Made by a program: the position numbers and the translations under genes | The notes under the pieces: model-generated | The model's input: the letters and a program-made list of their open reading frames with translations, nothing else | Told to the model about the DNA's origin: nothing | Databases searched by the model: none | Shown here: positions 43,652 through 52,896 of the stretch, one piece after another | Numbering within the stretch: position 1 is the first letter of the stretch | How the letters are laid out: each line of letters opens with the position of its first letter | Assembly: GCA_018240595.1 (NCBI GenBank) | Contig: JAFEFL010000064.1 | Coordinates: 1-64,000, forward strand | DNA: 64,000 nt | Direction of reading: 5' to 3' | Source: Pseudomonadota bacterium | Lineage (GTDB): Bacteria > Pseudomonadota > Alphaproteobacteria > Rhizobiales > Xanthobacteraceae

Positions 43652-44974
43652 TCAGGCCGGCTCGGTGCCGTTCTCGCGCAGGATCTCGCCCGCCAGGTAT
43701 AGCGACCCGGTGATGAGAATGCGCGGCGCCGGTTCGAGATCGAGTTTGCGCACCGCGTCGAGCGCCTCGTCGATATTGGCCCGCGCCACCGCCTGCACGC
43801 CCACGGCATTGGCGGTTGCTGCGACATCCTCGGCGCTCATGCCTTTGTCGGCGCCAGGCACCGGCACGGTGATCATGCGCCGCGCCAGCCCGGTGAAATT
43901 ACGCAGAAACCCGGAAGCATCCTTGGTCGACAGCATGCCGACGATCATGACGAGCGGCCGCGACACGCGTTCCTCGAGATCGGCAAGCGCCGCGGCGGCG
44001 GCGCGGCCGCCGTCGGGATTGTGCCCGCCGTCGAGCCACAGTTCGGCGCCTTGTGGAATGAGATTGACCAGCCGGCCGCTGGCGAGACGTTGCAGCCGCG
44101 CCGGCCAATCGGCCTTGGTCATGCCGGCCTCGAAGGCCGCCGGCGACAGCTTGAGACTCGGAATAGCGCGCAGCGCCGCGATGGCGAGGCCGGCATTCTC
44201 GAACTGATGGCGGCCGAACAGTTTCGGCGCCGGCAGATCGAGCAGACCGTTGTCGTCCTGATAGACCAGGCGGCCGCGCTCTTCCGTCGCTGTCCAGCCT
44301 TCGCCGGCAATGCGGATCGGCGCCTTCATGCGCGCCGCCTGGCGTTCGATGACGGCGAGCGCATCGCGCTGCTGCGCGGCGACAATCACCGGCGCACCCT
44401 GCTTGATGATACCGGCTTTCTCGGACGCGATCTTCTCGATCGTGTCGCCGAGGAATTCGAGATGATCGAGCGACACCGGCGTGATGATCGAGGCCAAGGG
44501 CTTGTCGACGACATTGGTGGCGTCGAGCCTTCCGCCCAGACCGACTTCGAGCAGCAGCACGTCGGCCGGATGGCGCGAGAACAGCAGCATGCCGGCGGCG
44601 GTCGTGATCTCGAACACCGTGATCGGCGCATCGCCATTGGCACGCTCGCATTCCTCGAGCGCCGCCGACAGTTCGACGTCGCCGACCAGAGCGCCTTCGC
44701 CACCCTTCCTGCCGAGACGGAAGCGCTCGTTGAAGTGCACCAGATGCGGCGAGGTATAGACATGCACCGCGAGCCCGGCCGCCTCGAGGATGGCGCGCAG
44801 GAACGCCACGGTCGATCCCTTGCCATTGGTGCCGGCGACATGAATGACCGGCGGCAGCTTGCGCTCCGGATGATCGAGCGCGGCGAGCAGCCGCTCGATG
44901 CGGTCGAGCGACAGATCGATCCGCTTGGGATGCAGCGCGGTCAGCCGCGCGAGGATGAGATCGACGGGGTTCAT
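43652..44974 (-). CDS. folC: Folylpolyglutamate synthase / dihydrofolate synthase
   Basis: A 440-residue Mur-ligase-like enzyme. The P-loop is VAGTNGKGSTVAFLRAIL. YTSPHLVHFNERF, EITTAAGMLLF and LEVGLGGRLDATNVV are the conserved core, and ASEKAGIIKQGAPVI and WLDGGHNPDGGRAAA the later motifs. It adds glutamate to dihydropteroate and folates. It is the last gene of the trp-acc-fol series; a repeat separates it from accD. Confidence 0.94.
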   Translation of the reverse strand: MNPVDLILARLTALHPKRIDLSLDRIERLLAALDHPERKLPPVIHVAGTNGKGSTVAFLRAILEAAGLAVHVYTSPHLVHFNERFRLGRKGGEGALVGDVELSAALEECERANGDAPITVFEITTAAGMLLFSRHPADVLLLEVGLGGRLDATNVVDKPLASIITPVSLDHLEFLGDTIEKIASEKAGIIKQGAPVIVAAQQRDALAVIERQAARMKAPIRIAGEGWTATEERGRLVYQDDNGLLDLPAPKLFGRHQFENAGLAIAALRAIPSLKLSPAAFEAGMTKADWPARLQRLASGRLVNLIPQGAELWLDGGHNPDGGRAAAAALADLEERVSRPLVMIVGMLSTKDASGFLRNFTGLARRMITVPVPGADKGMSAEDVAATANAVGVQAVARANIDEALDAVRKLDLEPAPRILITGSLYLAGEILRENGTEPA

Positions 44975-45013
44975 GTTGATCGTTGTCGCGCGCGAACGCG
45001 CATTTTATCTCCA

Positions 45014-45134
45014 CTCACCCCCGCGCATAGCCGTCCGAAGGACGGCGTTCTTCCAGAACGCCTATGGCGGGGTCCAGAGCGATATAGCACAGACTTAGCA
45101 ACATAAACTGGATCCCCGCCTTCGCGGGGATGAG
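45014..45134. repeat. Paired-hairpin repeat between accD and folC
   Basis: CTCACCCCCGC with CCGTCCGAAGGACGG and GTTCTTCCAGAAC inner stems on the left, and CTGGATCCCCGCCTTCGCGG then GGATGAG on the right. The outer CTCA...TGAG ends are inverted. Confidence 0.65.
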
Positions 45135-45171
45135 CGGCGTATGTGGCTGCGTCTGATGTAAAATTAAAGAC

Positions 45172-46053
45172 CTACGCCGCCGGCAACTGCTTGCCCTGGA
45201 CGAAGGCCGGCGTCTTGGTCAGGAGCCGGCACAGTTGCCCGAGCGTCGAGCGCAACTGATGGCGGTGCACGACCATGTCGACCATGCCGTGTTCGGCGAG
45301 ATACTCGGCGCGCTGGAAGCCTGCCGGCAACTTCTCGCGGATCGTCTGTTCGATGACGCGCGGGCCGGCGAAACCGATCAGCGCGCCCGGCTCGGCGATA
45401 TGGACGTCGCCCAGCATCGCATAGGACGCGGTGACGCCGCCGGTGGTCGGATTGGTCAGCACGACGATGTACGGCTTCTTCGCCTCGCGCAGCATCTGCA
45501 CCGCGACCGTCGTGCGCGGCAACTGCATCAGCGACAGGATGCCTTCCTGCATGCGCGCGCCGCCCGAAGCGGCGAACATGATGAACGGCGTCTCGCGCTT
45601 CACCGCGGTCTCGAGGCCGGCGATGATCGCCTCGCCGGCCGCCATGCCGAGCGAGCCGCCCATGAAATCGAAATCCTGCACGCCGATGGTCACCATCTGG
45701 CCTTCGAGGCGGCCGATGCCGAGCTTCACCGCGTCCTGATAGCCGGTCTTTGTGCGCGCATCCTTGAGCCGGTCGGCGTAGCGCCGCTCGTCGCGGAATT
45801 TGAGCGGATCGACCTGCACCTCCGGCAGCGCGATGTCTTCGTAGTCGCCGTTGTCGAACATGCCCGACAGCCGTTTCGGCGCCGAGATTCGCATGTGATA
45901 GCCGGACGACGGAATGACGAACTGGTTCTGCTCGACATCCTTGTAGAACACGAGCTGGCCGGTTTCCGGACACTTGATCCAGAGATTCTCCGGCGTGTCG
46001 CGGCGCAGGATGCTGCGGATCTTCGGCCGGACGACGTTATTGATCCAGTTCAT
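45172..46053 (-). CDS. accD: Acetyl-CoA carboxylase carboxyltransferase subunit beta
   Basis: A 293-residue AccD. The body shows SGYHMRISAPKRL, MVTIGVQDFDFMGGSLGMAA, ASGGARMQEGILSLMQ and NPTTGGVTASYAMLGDV. The N-terminal zinc ribbon is not intact: ENLWIKCPETGQLVFYK has one Cys where E. coli has two CxxC pairs, and no second pair follows. It makes malonyl-CoA with AccA for the fab genes. trpA-accD-folC order is common in alphaproteobacteria. Confidence 0.95.
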   Translation of the reverse strand: MNWINNVVRPKIRSILRRDTPENLWIKCPETGQLVFYKDVEQNQFVIPSSGYHMRISAPKRLSGMFDNGDYEDIALPEVQVDPLKFRDERRYADRLKDARTKTGYQDAVKLGIGRLEGQMVTIGVQDFDFMGGSLGMAAGEAIIAGLETAVKRETPFIMFAASGGARMQEGILSLMQLPRTTVAVQMLREAKKPYIVVLTNPTTGGVTASYAMLGDVHIAEPGALIGFAGPRVIEQTIREKLPAGFQRAEYLAEHGMVDMVVHRHQLRSTLGQLCRLLTKTPAFVQGKQLPAA

Positions 46054-46078
46054 CGAAAAGCTCGCGTTTTGCTCCGGC

Positions 46079-46193
46079 GTGATCGTCCGCGAAAGCGGGC
46101 GATCCAGTCATCCCGGATGTAGGCCGTCTTTATTTACTGCGCCACTATGAACGAATTGTGGTTACTGGATTGCCCGCTTTCATGGGCAATGAC
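46079..46193. repeat. Paired-hairpin repeat between trpA and accD
   Basis: Left half GTGATCGTCCGCGAAAGCGG then GCGATCCAG; right half CTGGATTGCCCGC then TTTCATGGGCAATGAC. The halves are inverted around a 57-base spacer. Confidence 0.7.
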
Positions 46194-46201
46194 AGCCCGA
46201 A

Positions 46202-47041
46202 TCACTCCGCCGCTACCTTAGCCGCCGCGCGCACGCCCTTGGCGATGTCCGCCACCAGATCGGCCACCGCCTTCACGGTCGCCGCGCCGCCTTTGCCGTT
46301 GCCGTCGAGGGTCTTGTTCAGCGCGTCGATCAGCGCCGAACCGACCACCACGCCATCGGCGCCGGCGGCAATGGCGCGGGCGCTGTCGGCGTTCTTGACG
46401 CCGAAGCCGACCGCGACCGGCAACCTGGTGTGCTTCTTGATGCGGCCGACCGCCGCCGACACCTTGGCGGCGTCGGGCGCCGCCGAGCCGGTGATGCCGG
46501 TGATCGACACATAATAAACGAAGCCGGAAGTGTTGTTCAGCACGGCCGGGAGCCGCTTGTCGTCGGTGGTCGGCGTCGCCAGGCGGATGAAGTTCAGCCC
46601 CGCCTTCAGCGCCGGCAAACAGAGCTCTTCGTCTTCCTCGGGCGGCAGGTCGACGACAATGAGCCCATCGACGCCGGCTTCCTTGGCATCGACGAGAAAC
46701 TTGTCGACGCCGTAGATGTAGATCGGGTTGAAGTAGCCCATCAGCACGATCGGCGTGCTGGCTTCGCCCTTGCGGAAGTCGCGCACCATGGCGAGCGTCT
46801 TCTTCAGCGTCTGTCCGCCCTTCAGCGCGCGCACGCCCGCCGCCTGGATCGACGGGCCGTCGGCCATCGGATCGGTGAACGGCATGCCGAGTTCGATGAC
46901 ATCGGCGCCGGCCTGCGGCAGCGCCTTGATGATCGCCATCGAGGTCTCGTAGTCGGGATCGCCGGACATGACGAAGGTGACGAGCGCGGCGCGGCCTTCG
47001 TCCTTGAGAGCGGCGAAGCGTTGTTCGATACGGGTGGTCAT
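46202..47041 (-). CDS. trpA: Tryptophan synthase alpha subunit
   Basis: A 279-residue (beta/alpha)8 barrel. The two catalytic acids are Glu in ADVIELGMPFTDPMADGPSIQ and Asp in VDGLIVVDLPPEE. The phosphate-binding loop is GFGVKNADSARAIAAGADGVVVGSA (from about residue 210). It cleaves indole-3-glycerol phosphate and passes indole to TrpB. An ATG at 47068 would add nine residues; the ATG at 47041 gives the family N-terminus. Confidence 0.96.
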   Translation of the reverse strand: MTTRIEQRFAALKDEGRAALVTFVMSGDPDYETSMAIIKALPQAGADVIELGMPFTDPMADGPSIQAAGVRALKGGQTLKKTLAMVRDFRKGEASTPIVLMGYFNPIYIYGVDKFLVDAKEAGVDGLIVVDLPPEEDEELCLPALKAGLNFIRLATPTTDDKRLPAVLNNTSGFVYYVSITGITGSAAPDAAKVSAAVGRIKKHTRLPVAVGFGVKNADSARAIAAGADGVVVGSALIDALNKTLDGNGKGGAATVKAVADLVADIAKGVRAAAKVAAE

Positions 47042-47073
47042 GGATAGGTGCTCCACGCGCGGCAACATACGAC

Positions 47074-47153
47074 GTCATCGTCCGCGAAGGCGGACGATCC
47101 AGCCCTGAAATTCCAAACAGCAAACGCTGGATCCCCGCCTTCGCGGGGATGAC
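47074..47153. repeat. Paired-hairpin repeat between trpB and trpA
   Basis: Left half GTCATCGTCCGCGAAGGCGG then ACGATCCAG, right half CTGGATCCCCGCCTTCGCGG then GGATGAC. The left half is the same sequence as the left half at 8777. It lies inside the trpB-trpA junction. Confidence 0.78.
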
Positions 47154-47168
47154 TAATGAGAGCGCCGC

Positions 47169-48392
47169 TCATTTCTTCCTCGCCTCCAGCCACGCCTGCA
47201 CGCTGGCGAGGTCCTTGTCGCCGCGGCCCGAGAGATTGACCACCATCAGGTGATCCTTCGGCAACTTCGGCGCCAGATCGAACACGCGCGCCAGCGCATG
47301 CGCCGGCTCCAGCGCCGGAATGATGCCCTCGAGCTGGCTGCACAACTGGAAGGCGGCCACCGCTTCCTCGTCGGTCGCCGACAGAAATTTCACGCGGCCC
47401 ATGTCGTTGAGCCAGGCGTGCTCGGGACCGATGCCGGGATAATCGAGGCCGGCGGAAATCGAATGCGCCTCGATGATCTGACCGTCGTCGTCCATCAAGA
47501 GATAGGTGCGGTTGCCGTGCAGGACGCCGGGGCGGCCGCCGCTGACCGACGCCGCATGCTGGCCCGACGGAATGCCGTGGCCGGCGGCCTCGACGCCGTA
47601 GATCTCGACCGAACGGTCGTCGAGGAACGGATGAAACAGCCCCATGGCATTGGAGCCGCCGCCGATGCAGGCAACCAGCGAATCCGGCAGCCGGCCTTCG
47701 GCCTGTTGCATCTGCTCGCGCGTCTCGTTGCCGATGATGCACTGGAAGTCGCGCACCATCGCCGGATAGGGATGCGGACCGGCGACCGTGCCGATGCAAT
47801 AGAACGTGTCCGAGACATTGGTGACCCAGTCACGCAGCGCCTCGTTCATCGCATCCTTCAGCGTCGCCGAACCCGACGTGACGGCGCGCACTTCGGCGCC
47901 CAGCATCTTCATGCGCAGCACGTTCGGCTGCTGCCGCTCGACATCCACGGCGCCCATATAGACGATGCAGGGCAGACCGAACTTGGCGCAGAGCGTCGCG
48001 GTGGCGACGCCATGCATGCCGGCACCGGTCTCGGCGATGATGCGGGTCTTGCCCATGCGCTTGGCCAGCATGATCTGGCCGGTGACGTTGTTCACCTTGT
48101 GCGCGCCGGTGTGGTTGAGGTCTTCGCGCTTGAAGTAGATCTTGGCGCCGCCGAATTTCTGCGTCAGCCGCTCGGCGAAATACAAAGGCGAAGGCCGGCC
48201 GACATAATGCGACAGATAGGAGTCCATCTCCTTCTTGAACGCCGGATCGGCCTTGGCTTGGTTGTAGGCCTTCTCCAGATCGAGGATCAGGGGCATGAGC
48301 GTTTCGGCGACGAAACGGCCGCCATAGATGCCGAAATGGCCGCGTTCGTCGGGCCCGGTCCGAAACGAGTTGAGCTGCTGCTGTACTGTCAT
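47169..48392 (-). CDS. trpB: Tryptophan synthase beta subunit
   Basis: A 407-residue PLP enzyme. The Schiff-base lysine is in LNHTGAHKVNN. AETGAGMHGVATATLCA, the phosphate loop CIGGGSNAMGLFHPF and GLDYPGIGPEHAWL are all intact. It condenses indole with serine. The start overlaps the trpF stop by four bases. Confidence 0.97.
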   Translation of the reverse strand: MTVQQQLNSFRTGPDERGHFGIYGGRFVAETLMPLILDLEKAYNQAKADPAFKKEMDSYLSHYVGRPSPLYFAERLTQKFGGAKIYFKREDLNHTGAHKVNNVTGQIMLAKRMGKTRIIAETGAGMHGVATATLCAKFGLPCIVYMGAVDVERQQPNVLRMKMLGAEVRAVTSGSATLKDAMNEALRDWVTNVSDTFYCIGTVAGPHPYPAMVRDFQCIIGNETREQMQQAEGRLPDSLVACIGGGSNAMGLFHPFLDDRSVEIYGVEAAGHGIPSGQHAASVSGGRPGVLHGNRTYLLMDDDGQIIEAHSISAGLDYPGIGPEHAWLNDMGRVKFLSATDEEAVAAFQLCSQLEGIIPALEPAHALARVFDLAPKLPKDHLMVVNLSGRGDKDLASVQAWLEARKK

Positions 48393-49060
48393 GCACTCAC
48401 CTTTTCACCGAGCGCACTATCCGCCGCCCGTGCGGCGCGGATGAAGGCGCGAATCTTATCGGGATCCTTTTCGCCAGGCGCACGCTCGACGCCGGACGAA
48501 ACATCGACGCCAGGCGCACGCGTAATGCGCAGCGCTTCCGCGACGTTCCGGGCGTCGAGGCCGCCGGACAGCATGAAGGGCACCGCCGGTCTGACGCCGG
48601 CAAGCAGATTCCAGTCGAACGGCACGCCGAGGCCGCCCGGCCGTGTGGCATCCTGCGGCGCGCGCGCGTCGAACAGCAGGCGGTCGGCGACCTTGTCATA
48701 TTCGCGGATCGGCGACAGGTCGGCGCGCGTCGCGATCGGCAGCGCTTTCATGACCGGTAGTCCGAAACGCGAGCGCACCACCGCGACGCGGTCCGGCGTC
48801 TCGTCGCCGTGAAGCTGCAGCATGTCCGGCTTCAGCGCCGCGATAATGGCGGCGATGATGTCGTTATTGGCATTGACCGTGAGCGCAACCTTGGCGGCGC
48901 GGCCCTGCGCCCGTTCGCCAAGCAGGCGGGCGGCCTCGAGGCCGAGATTGCGCGGACTCGGCGGAAAAAACACGAAGCCGACCTGATCGGCGCCGGATTC
49001 GATCGCCACATCAAGGGTTTCGGGGGTGCGCAGGCCGCAGATTTTGACGGTCAGTGCCAT
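48389..49060 (-). CDS. trpF: Phosphoribosylanthranilate isomerase
   Basis: A 223-residue (beta/alpha)8 enzyme. The catalytic Cys is in VKICGLRTPETL near the N-terminus, with DQVGFVFFPPSPRN and LQLHGDETPDR next. The catalytic Asp is in LLFDARAP, and the phosphate sites are MLSGGLDARNV and GVDVSSGVERAPGEKD. The ATG at 49060 is preferred because residues before it are not conserved. It heads trpF-trpB-trpA. Confidence 0.95.
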   Translation of the reverse strand: MALTVKICGLRTPETLDVAIESGADQVGFVFFPPSPRNLGLEAARLLGERAQGRAAKVALTVNANNDIIAAIIAALKPDMLQLHGDETPDRVAVVRSRFGLPVMKALPIATRADLSPIREYDKVADRLLFDARAPQDATRPGGLGVPFDWNLLAGVRPAVPFMLSGGLDARNVAEALRITRAPGVDVSSGVERAPGEKDPDKIRAFIRAARAADSALGEKVSA

Positions 49061-49129
49061 GGTCAGGGGCGTTCTAGCGCCTAATCCGCGCCGCCGCAAA
49101 GCACCAAACGGTTGCCGCGGGTTGGCCGG

Positions 49130-49543
49130 TCAGGCCGTGGGCGGGGCGATGGCCGGGGTCGGTGCCGGGCGGTCGCTGTCGCGCTGGACGGCGATCTCGC
49201 GGGCCGCGGCCTCCGCAGCCGACGCGCGCTGGGTTTCGACGACCAGCCGCTCGCGCACGGCCGAGAGTTCCTGGAGCAGACGGCGGTTGTCGCCATCCAG
49301 TTTGCGCGCGGCGCGGCGCCAGTGCGCCTGCCGCAGCCAGGCGGCGACGCCGCCGATGACGACGCCGAGGATCACCAGGACGAAGATCAGCACGAACAGC
49401 GGCACCGTCGCGGCGTAAGCCGGATTCGACGACGAGAACGGGTCGAATGTCACGGTCACGCCATGCCGGTTCGCCACCGCGAAGGCGATGATGATCGCGG
49501 CGAGCGGGAGGACGACGACGAGCGTGACGATCTTGCGGAGCAT
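49130..49543 (-). CDS. LapA domain (DUF1049) inner-membrane protein
   Basis: A 137-residue protein with two transmembrane helices (about 5-23 and 46-70), the LapA/DUF1049 pattern ANRHGVTVTFDPF between them, and a C-terminal coiled-coil-like stretch (LDGDNRRLLQELSAVRERLV). The family is associated with lipopolysaccharide assembly in E. coli. It commonly sits beside ihfB, as here. Confidence 0.88.
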   Translation of the reverse strand: MLRKIVTLVVVLPLAAIIIAFAVANRHGVTVTFDPFSSSNPAYAATVPLFVLIFVLVILGVVIGGVAAWLRQAHWRRAARKLDGDNRRLLQELSAVRERLVVETQRASAAEAAAREIAVQRDSDRPAPTPAIAPPTA

Positions 49544-49597
49544 GATGGTCTTATAACGCACGAGGCGCGAAGCTGTCACACGCCTGCGCCAGACTTT

Positions 49598-49686
49598 GTC
49601 TCATACCCCGCGCAAGCGGGGTATCCAGCTCTCGGCAACGGCTTGAGACCCCAAAAGCTGGATCGCCCGCTTTCGCGGGCGATGAC
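49598..49686. repeat. Paired-hairpin repeat between ihfB and lapA
   Basis: GTCTCATACCCCGCGCAAGC then GGGGTATCCAG on the left, CTGGATCGCCCGCTTTCGCG then GGCGATGAC on the right. The same plan as at 47074. Confidence 0.7.
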
Positions 49687-49713
49687 GACGGTTCAACTCG
49701 TAACTGCGAAGCC

Positions 49714-50043
49714 TCAATCCCCGTCGTCTTCGTCGTCCGCCATATCCGGCATGGCCGCGCCGTCGCCTTTATTGAGGCGTTCGCGCATTTCCTTGCCGGT
49801 CTTGAAGAACGGCACAGACTTCTGCTCGACTGAGACATGGGCGCCGGTGCGCGGGTTGCGGCCGGTGCGGGCCGGCCGGTGCTTGACCGAGAAGGCGCCG
49901 AAGCCGCGCAGTTCGACGCGATCGCCCTGCGCCATGGCGCTGGTGATCTCGTTGAGGATCGCGTTGACGATGTTCTCGACGTCACGCTGGTAGAGATGCG
50001 GATTCTGAGCCGCGATGCGTTGCACCAGCTCGGATTTGATCAT
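49714..50043 (-). CDS. ihfB: Integration host factor beta subunit
   Basis: A 109-residue HU/IHF-fold protein: MIKSELVQRIAAQNPHLYQR at the N-terminus, the DNA-intercalating beta arm VKHRPARTGRNPRTGAHV with its Pro, and FFKTGKEMRERLN. A short acidic tail follows. It bends DNA as a heterodimer with IhfA. It is downstream of sppA. Confidence 0.95.
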   Translation of the reverse strand: MIKSELVQRIAAQNPHLYQRDVENIVNAILNEITSAMAQGDRVELRGFGAFSVKHRPARTGRNPRTGAHVSVEQKSVPFFKTGKEMRERLNKGDGAAMPDMADDEDDGD

Positions 50044-50070
50044 TGGAACTCCGCCCCTACCCTTGGCCGA

Positions 50071-51045
50071 TCAATTGGAGGCCGAAGGGTGCCAAAGCGC
50101 TAAGAGCCCGTCAAGATTGAGTCTTTCGACCGCCTCGGCGCCCGCCCAGGCATCGACCCGGCGCGCCAGCGACGTCCAGCCGGCCGCATCGAAGCCCCAG
50201 GCTGCGACGTGCAGGAACGACAGCTCCTTGAACCGCGGCTCGAGCGAGAAATCGCGGACCCGGGTCGAGGCCGGAATCTTCTTTTCCTTCTCCAGCCAGG
50301 CCAGCGCCGTGCGCTCATTGCCCAACTCATCGACCAGCTTGAGCGGCACGCCCTGACGGCCGGTGAAAACGCGCCCGTCCGAGACCTTGGCCAGCTCGCT
50401 ATCGTCGAGCTTACGCCGCGTCTTTACGAGATTTTTGAACCAGGCATAGGAATCCTGGACGATGGCGTCGATCGCCGCCCGGGCCTCCGGGCTGGTCGGC
50501 TCGAAGCCGTTCGGCGCCGCCTTGAGCGGCGAGGATTTGACCTCCTCGACCTTGATGCCAATGGTTTTCAGCACCTCGGAAAAATTCGGAAACTGGAACA
50601 GGACGCCGATCGACCCGACCAGCGAGGTGTCGTGGGCGATGATGTGGTCGGAAGCGAGCGCGGCGATATAGGCGCCGGAAGCGGCCAGCCCGTCGACCAC
50701 CACGACCATCGGCTTCTTGGCCTGAAGGTTGCGCAGGGCGTCATAGAGCTGCTCGGAGCCGGCTGTCGTGCCGCCCGGACTATCGAGATGGACGATGACC
50801 GCCTTGGCGTTCGACCGGCTGAGACGCTCCAGCGCCTCGACGCGATCCTGATTGCCGCGGATCAGTCCCTGGATGCGAATGCGGGCGATCGCCGCATCGC
50901 CCGGCTTGATACCCGAGCCCGGGGTCAGCATGGCGACGCCGATACCGACGGCGACCAGCACGATGACCAGGGCGGCGACGCGCCAGAAGGTCAGCTTGCG
51001 CCGCAGCCGGCGGCGATCGACGATGGCATCGGCATCGAGCGACAT
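50071..51045 (-). CDS. sppA: Signal peptide peptidase SppA (S49 family)
   Basis: A 324-residue single-domain S49 protease anchored by an N-terminal transmembrane helix (about 22-41). The catalytic Ser123 is in GLAASGAYIAALAS, and the general base is Lys175 in SSPLKAAPNG. VGSIGVLFQFPNF lines the site. It degrades cleaved signal peptides in the membrane. The ATG at 51045 is chosen over 51072. Confidence 0.92.
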   Translation of the reverse strand: MSLDADAIVDRRRLRRKLTFWRVAALVIVLVAVGIGVAMLTPGSGIKPGDAAIARIRIQGLIRGNQDRVEALERLSRSNAKAVIVHLDSPGGTTAGSEQLYDALRNLQAKKPMVVVVDGLAASGAYIAALASDHIIAHDTSLVGSIGVLFQFPNFSEVLKTIGIKVEEVKSSPLKAAPNGFEPTSPEARAAIDAIVQDSYAWFKNLVKTRRKLDDSELAKVSDGRVFTGRQGVPLKLVDELGNERTALAWLEKEKKIPASTRVRDFSLEPRFKELSFLHVAAWGFDAAGWTSLARRVDAWAGAEAVERLNLDGLLALWHPSASN

Positions 51046-51120
51046 TGTTTCGATCCTCGCGTCAGGCCCCAACCCGCATTCACTGGCGCCCTTTTACCTG
51101 ACGGATCGACACCAGCCAAA

Positions 51121-51152
51121 GAAAAACCCCGGGGCTTTTGGCCCCGGGGTTC
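51121..51152 (-). terminator. Rho-independent terminator of rpsA
   Basis: AACCCCGGGGC (51125-51135) and GCCCCGGGGTT (51141-51151) form a perfect 11-bp stem. Read on the minus strand it is followed by TTTTTC. It separates rpsA from sppA. Confidence 0.9.
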
Positions 51153-51183
51153 TTGTCGTTCCGCTTTTCAGAAAGCGGAAACC

Positions 51184-52896
51184 TTATTCGGCCTTTTCGT
51201 CGCGCTGCTTGAGCGCGGCGCCGAGGATGTCGCCGAGCGACGCGCCCGAATCGGCCGAGCCGTACTGCGCCATGGCTTCCTTCTCTTCGGCCACTTCCAG
51301 CGCCTTGATCGAGACGCCGACCTTGTGGGTCTTGCGGTCGAACTGGGTGACGCGGGCGTCAACCTTCTGACCGACCGAGAAGCGCTCCGGACGCTGATCG
51401 CCGCGCTCGCGCGCGAGATCGGCACGGCGGATGAAGGCGGTGAGATCGGTGTCGACGATCTTCACGTCGATACCGCCGTCCTTGATCTCGGTCACTTCGC
51501 AGGTCACCACCGAGCCCTTCTTGAGCTCGCCGGCAGCGCCGGACGCCATCGGATCGCCCGCCAGCTGCTTGATGCCGAGCGAGATGCGCTCCTTCTCGAC
51601 ATCGACGTCGAGCACCTGGGCCTTGACCATGTCGCCCTTGTTGTACTCGTCGATCACCTGCTCGCCCGGACGCTTCCAGTCCAGATCCGAGAGGTGGACC
51701 ATGCCGTCGACGTCGCCGTCGAGGCCGAGGAACAGGCCGAATTCGGTCTTGTTCTTGACTTCGCCTTCGACGATCGAGCCGGGCGGGTGCGCCTCGACGA
51801 ACACTTCCCACGGATTGCGCATGGTCTGCTTGAGACCGAGCGAAATGCGGCGCTTGACCGGATCGACTTCGAGGATCTGCACTTCGACTTCCTGCGAGGT
51901 CGAGACGATCTTGCCGGGGTGAACGTTCTTCTTGGTCCACGACATTTCCGAGACGTGGATCAGGCCTTCGATGCCCGGCTCCAGTTCGACGAACGCGCCG
52001 TAGTCGGTGATGTTGGTGACGCGGCCCTTGAACTTGGCGTTGACCGGGTACTTGGCCTCGATGCCCTGCCACGGATCGTCCAGCAGCTGCTTCATGCCGA
52101 GCGAGATGCGGTGCGTCTCGTGGTTGATCTTGATGATCTTGACCTTCACCTGCTGGCCGATGTTGAGCACTTCGGTCGGGTGATTGACGCGGCGCCACGC
52201 GATGTCGGTGACGTGCAGCAGGCCGTCGATGCCGCCGAGATCAACGAACGCACCGTAATCGGTGATGTTCTTGACCACGCCGTCGATGACCTGCCCCTCT
52301 TCGAGGTTCTGCACCAGCTCCTGGCGCTGTTCGGCGCGGGTCTCTTCGAGAACGGTCCGACGCGAGACGACGATGTTGCCGCGGCGGCGATCCATCTTGA
52401 GGATCTGGAACTGCTGCTGATTGTTCATCAGCGGCGTGACGTCGCGGATCGGACGAATGTCCACTTGGCTGCGCGGCAGGAAGGCCACGGCGCCGTCGAG
52501 GTCGACGGTGAAGCCGCCCTTGACCTGGTTGAAGATGACGCCCGAAACCTTTTCGTTGGCGTTGAAGCTCTTCTCGAGCTTGCCCCAGCTTTCCTCGCGG
52601 CGCGCCTTGTCGCGCGACAGCACGGCTTCACCCAACGCGTTCTCGACGCGCTCGAGATAGACCTCGACTTCGTCGCCGATCTTGATGTCCGACTGGCGGC
52701 CCGGCGCGGCGAACTCGCGCAGCGCGACGCGGCCTTCGGTCTTGGCGCCGACGTCGATGACGGCCATGTCCTTCTCGATGCCGACAACCTTGCCGGTAAC
52801 GACGGTCCCTTCCTGGGGGCTGCCCTGGTTGAAGGACTCTTCGAGCATTGCGGCGAAATCTTCACGCGACGGTGCTTGGGCAGTAGCGGTGGCCAT
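51184..52896 (-). CDS. rpsA: 30S ribosomal protein S1
   Basis: A 570-residue S1 with six S1/OB repeats: VVTGKVVGIEKDMAVIDVGA, VSGVIFNQVKGGFTVDLDGA, VIDGVVKNITDYGAFVDLGG, KFKGRVTNITDYGAFVELEP, IVEGEVKNKTEFGLFLGLDG and VVTCEVTEIKDGGIDVKIVD. It helps mRNA bind the 30S subunit. The gene is followed by a strong terminator. In most alphaproteobacteria cmk lies directly upstream; here the cys genes are between. Confidence 0.97.
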   Translation of the reverse strand: MATATAQAPSREDFAAMLEESFNQGSPQEGTVVTGKVVGIEKDMAVIDVGAKTEGRVALREFAAPGRQSDIKIGDEVEVYLERVENALGEAVLSRDKARREESWGKLEKSFNANEKVSGVIFNQVKGGFTVDLDGAVAFLPRSQVDIRPIRDVTPLMNNQQQFQILKMDRRRGNIVVSRRTVLEETRAEQRQELVQNLEEGQVIDGVVKNITDYGAFVDLGGIDGLLHVTDIAWRRVNHPTEVLNIGQQVKVKIIKINHETHRISLGMKQLLDDPWQGIEAKYPVNAKFKGRVTNITDYGAFVELEPGIEGLIHVSEMSWTKKNVHPGKIVSTSQEVEVQILEVDPVKRRISLGLKQTMRNPWEVFVEAHPPGSIVEGEVKNKTEFGLFLGLDGDVDGMVHLSDLDWKRPGEQVIDEYNKGDMVKAQVLDVDVEKERISLGIKQLAGDPMASGAAGELKKGSVVTCEVTEIKDGGIDVKIVDTDLTAFIRRADLARERGDQRPERFSVGQKVDARVTQFDRKTHKVGVSIKALEVAEEKEAMAQYGSADSGASLGDILGAALKQRDEKAE

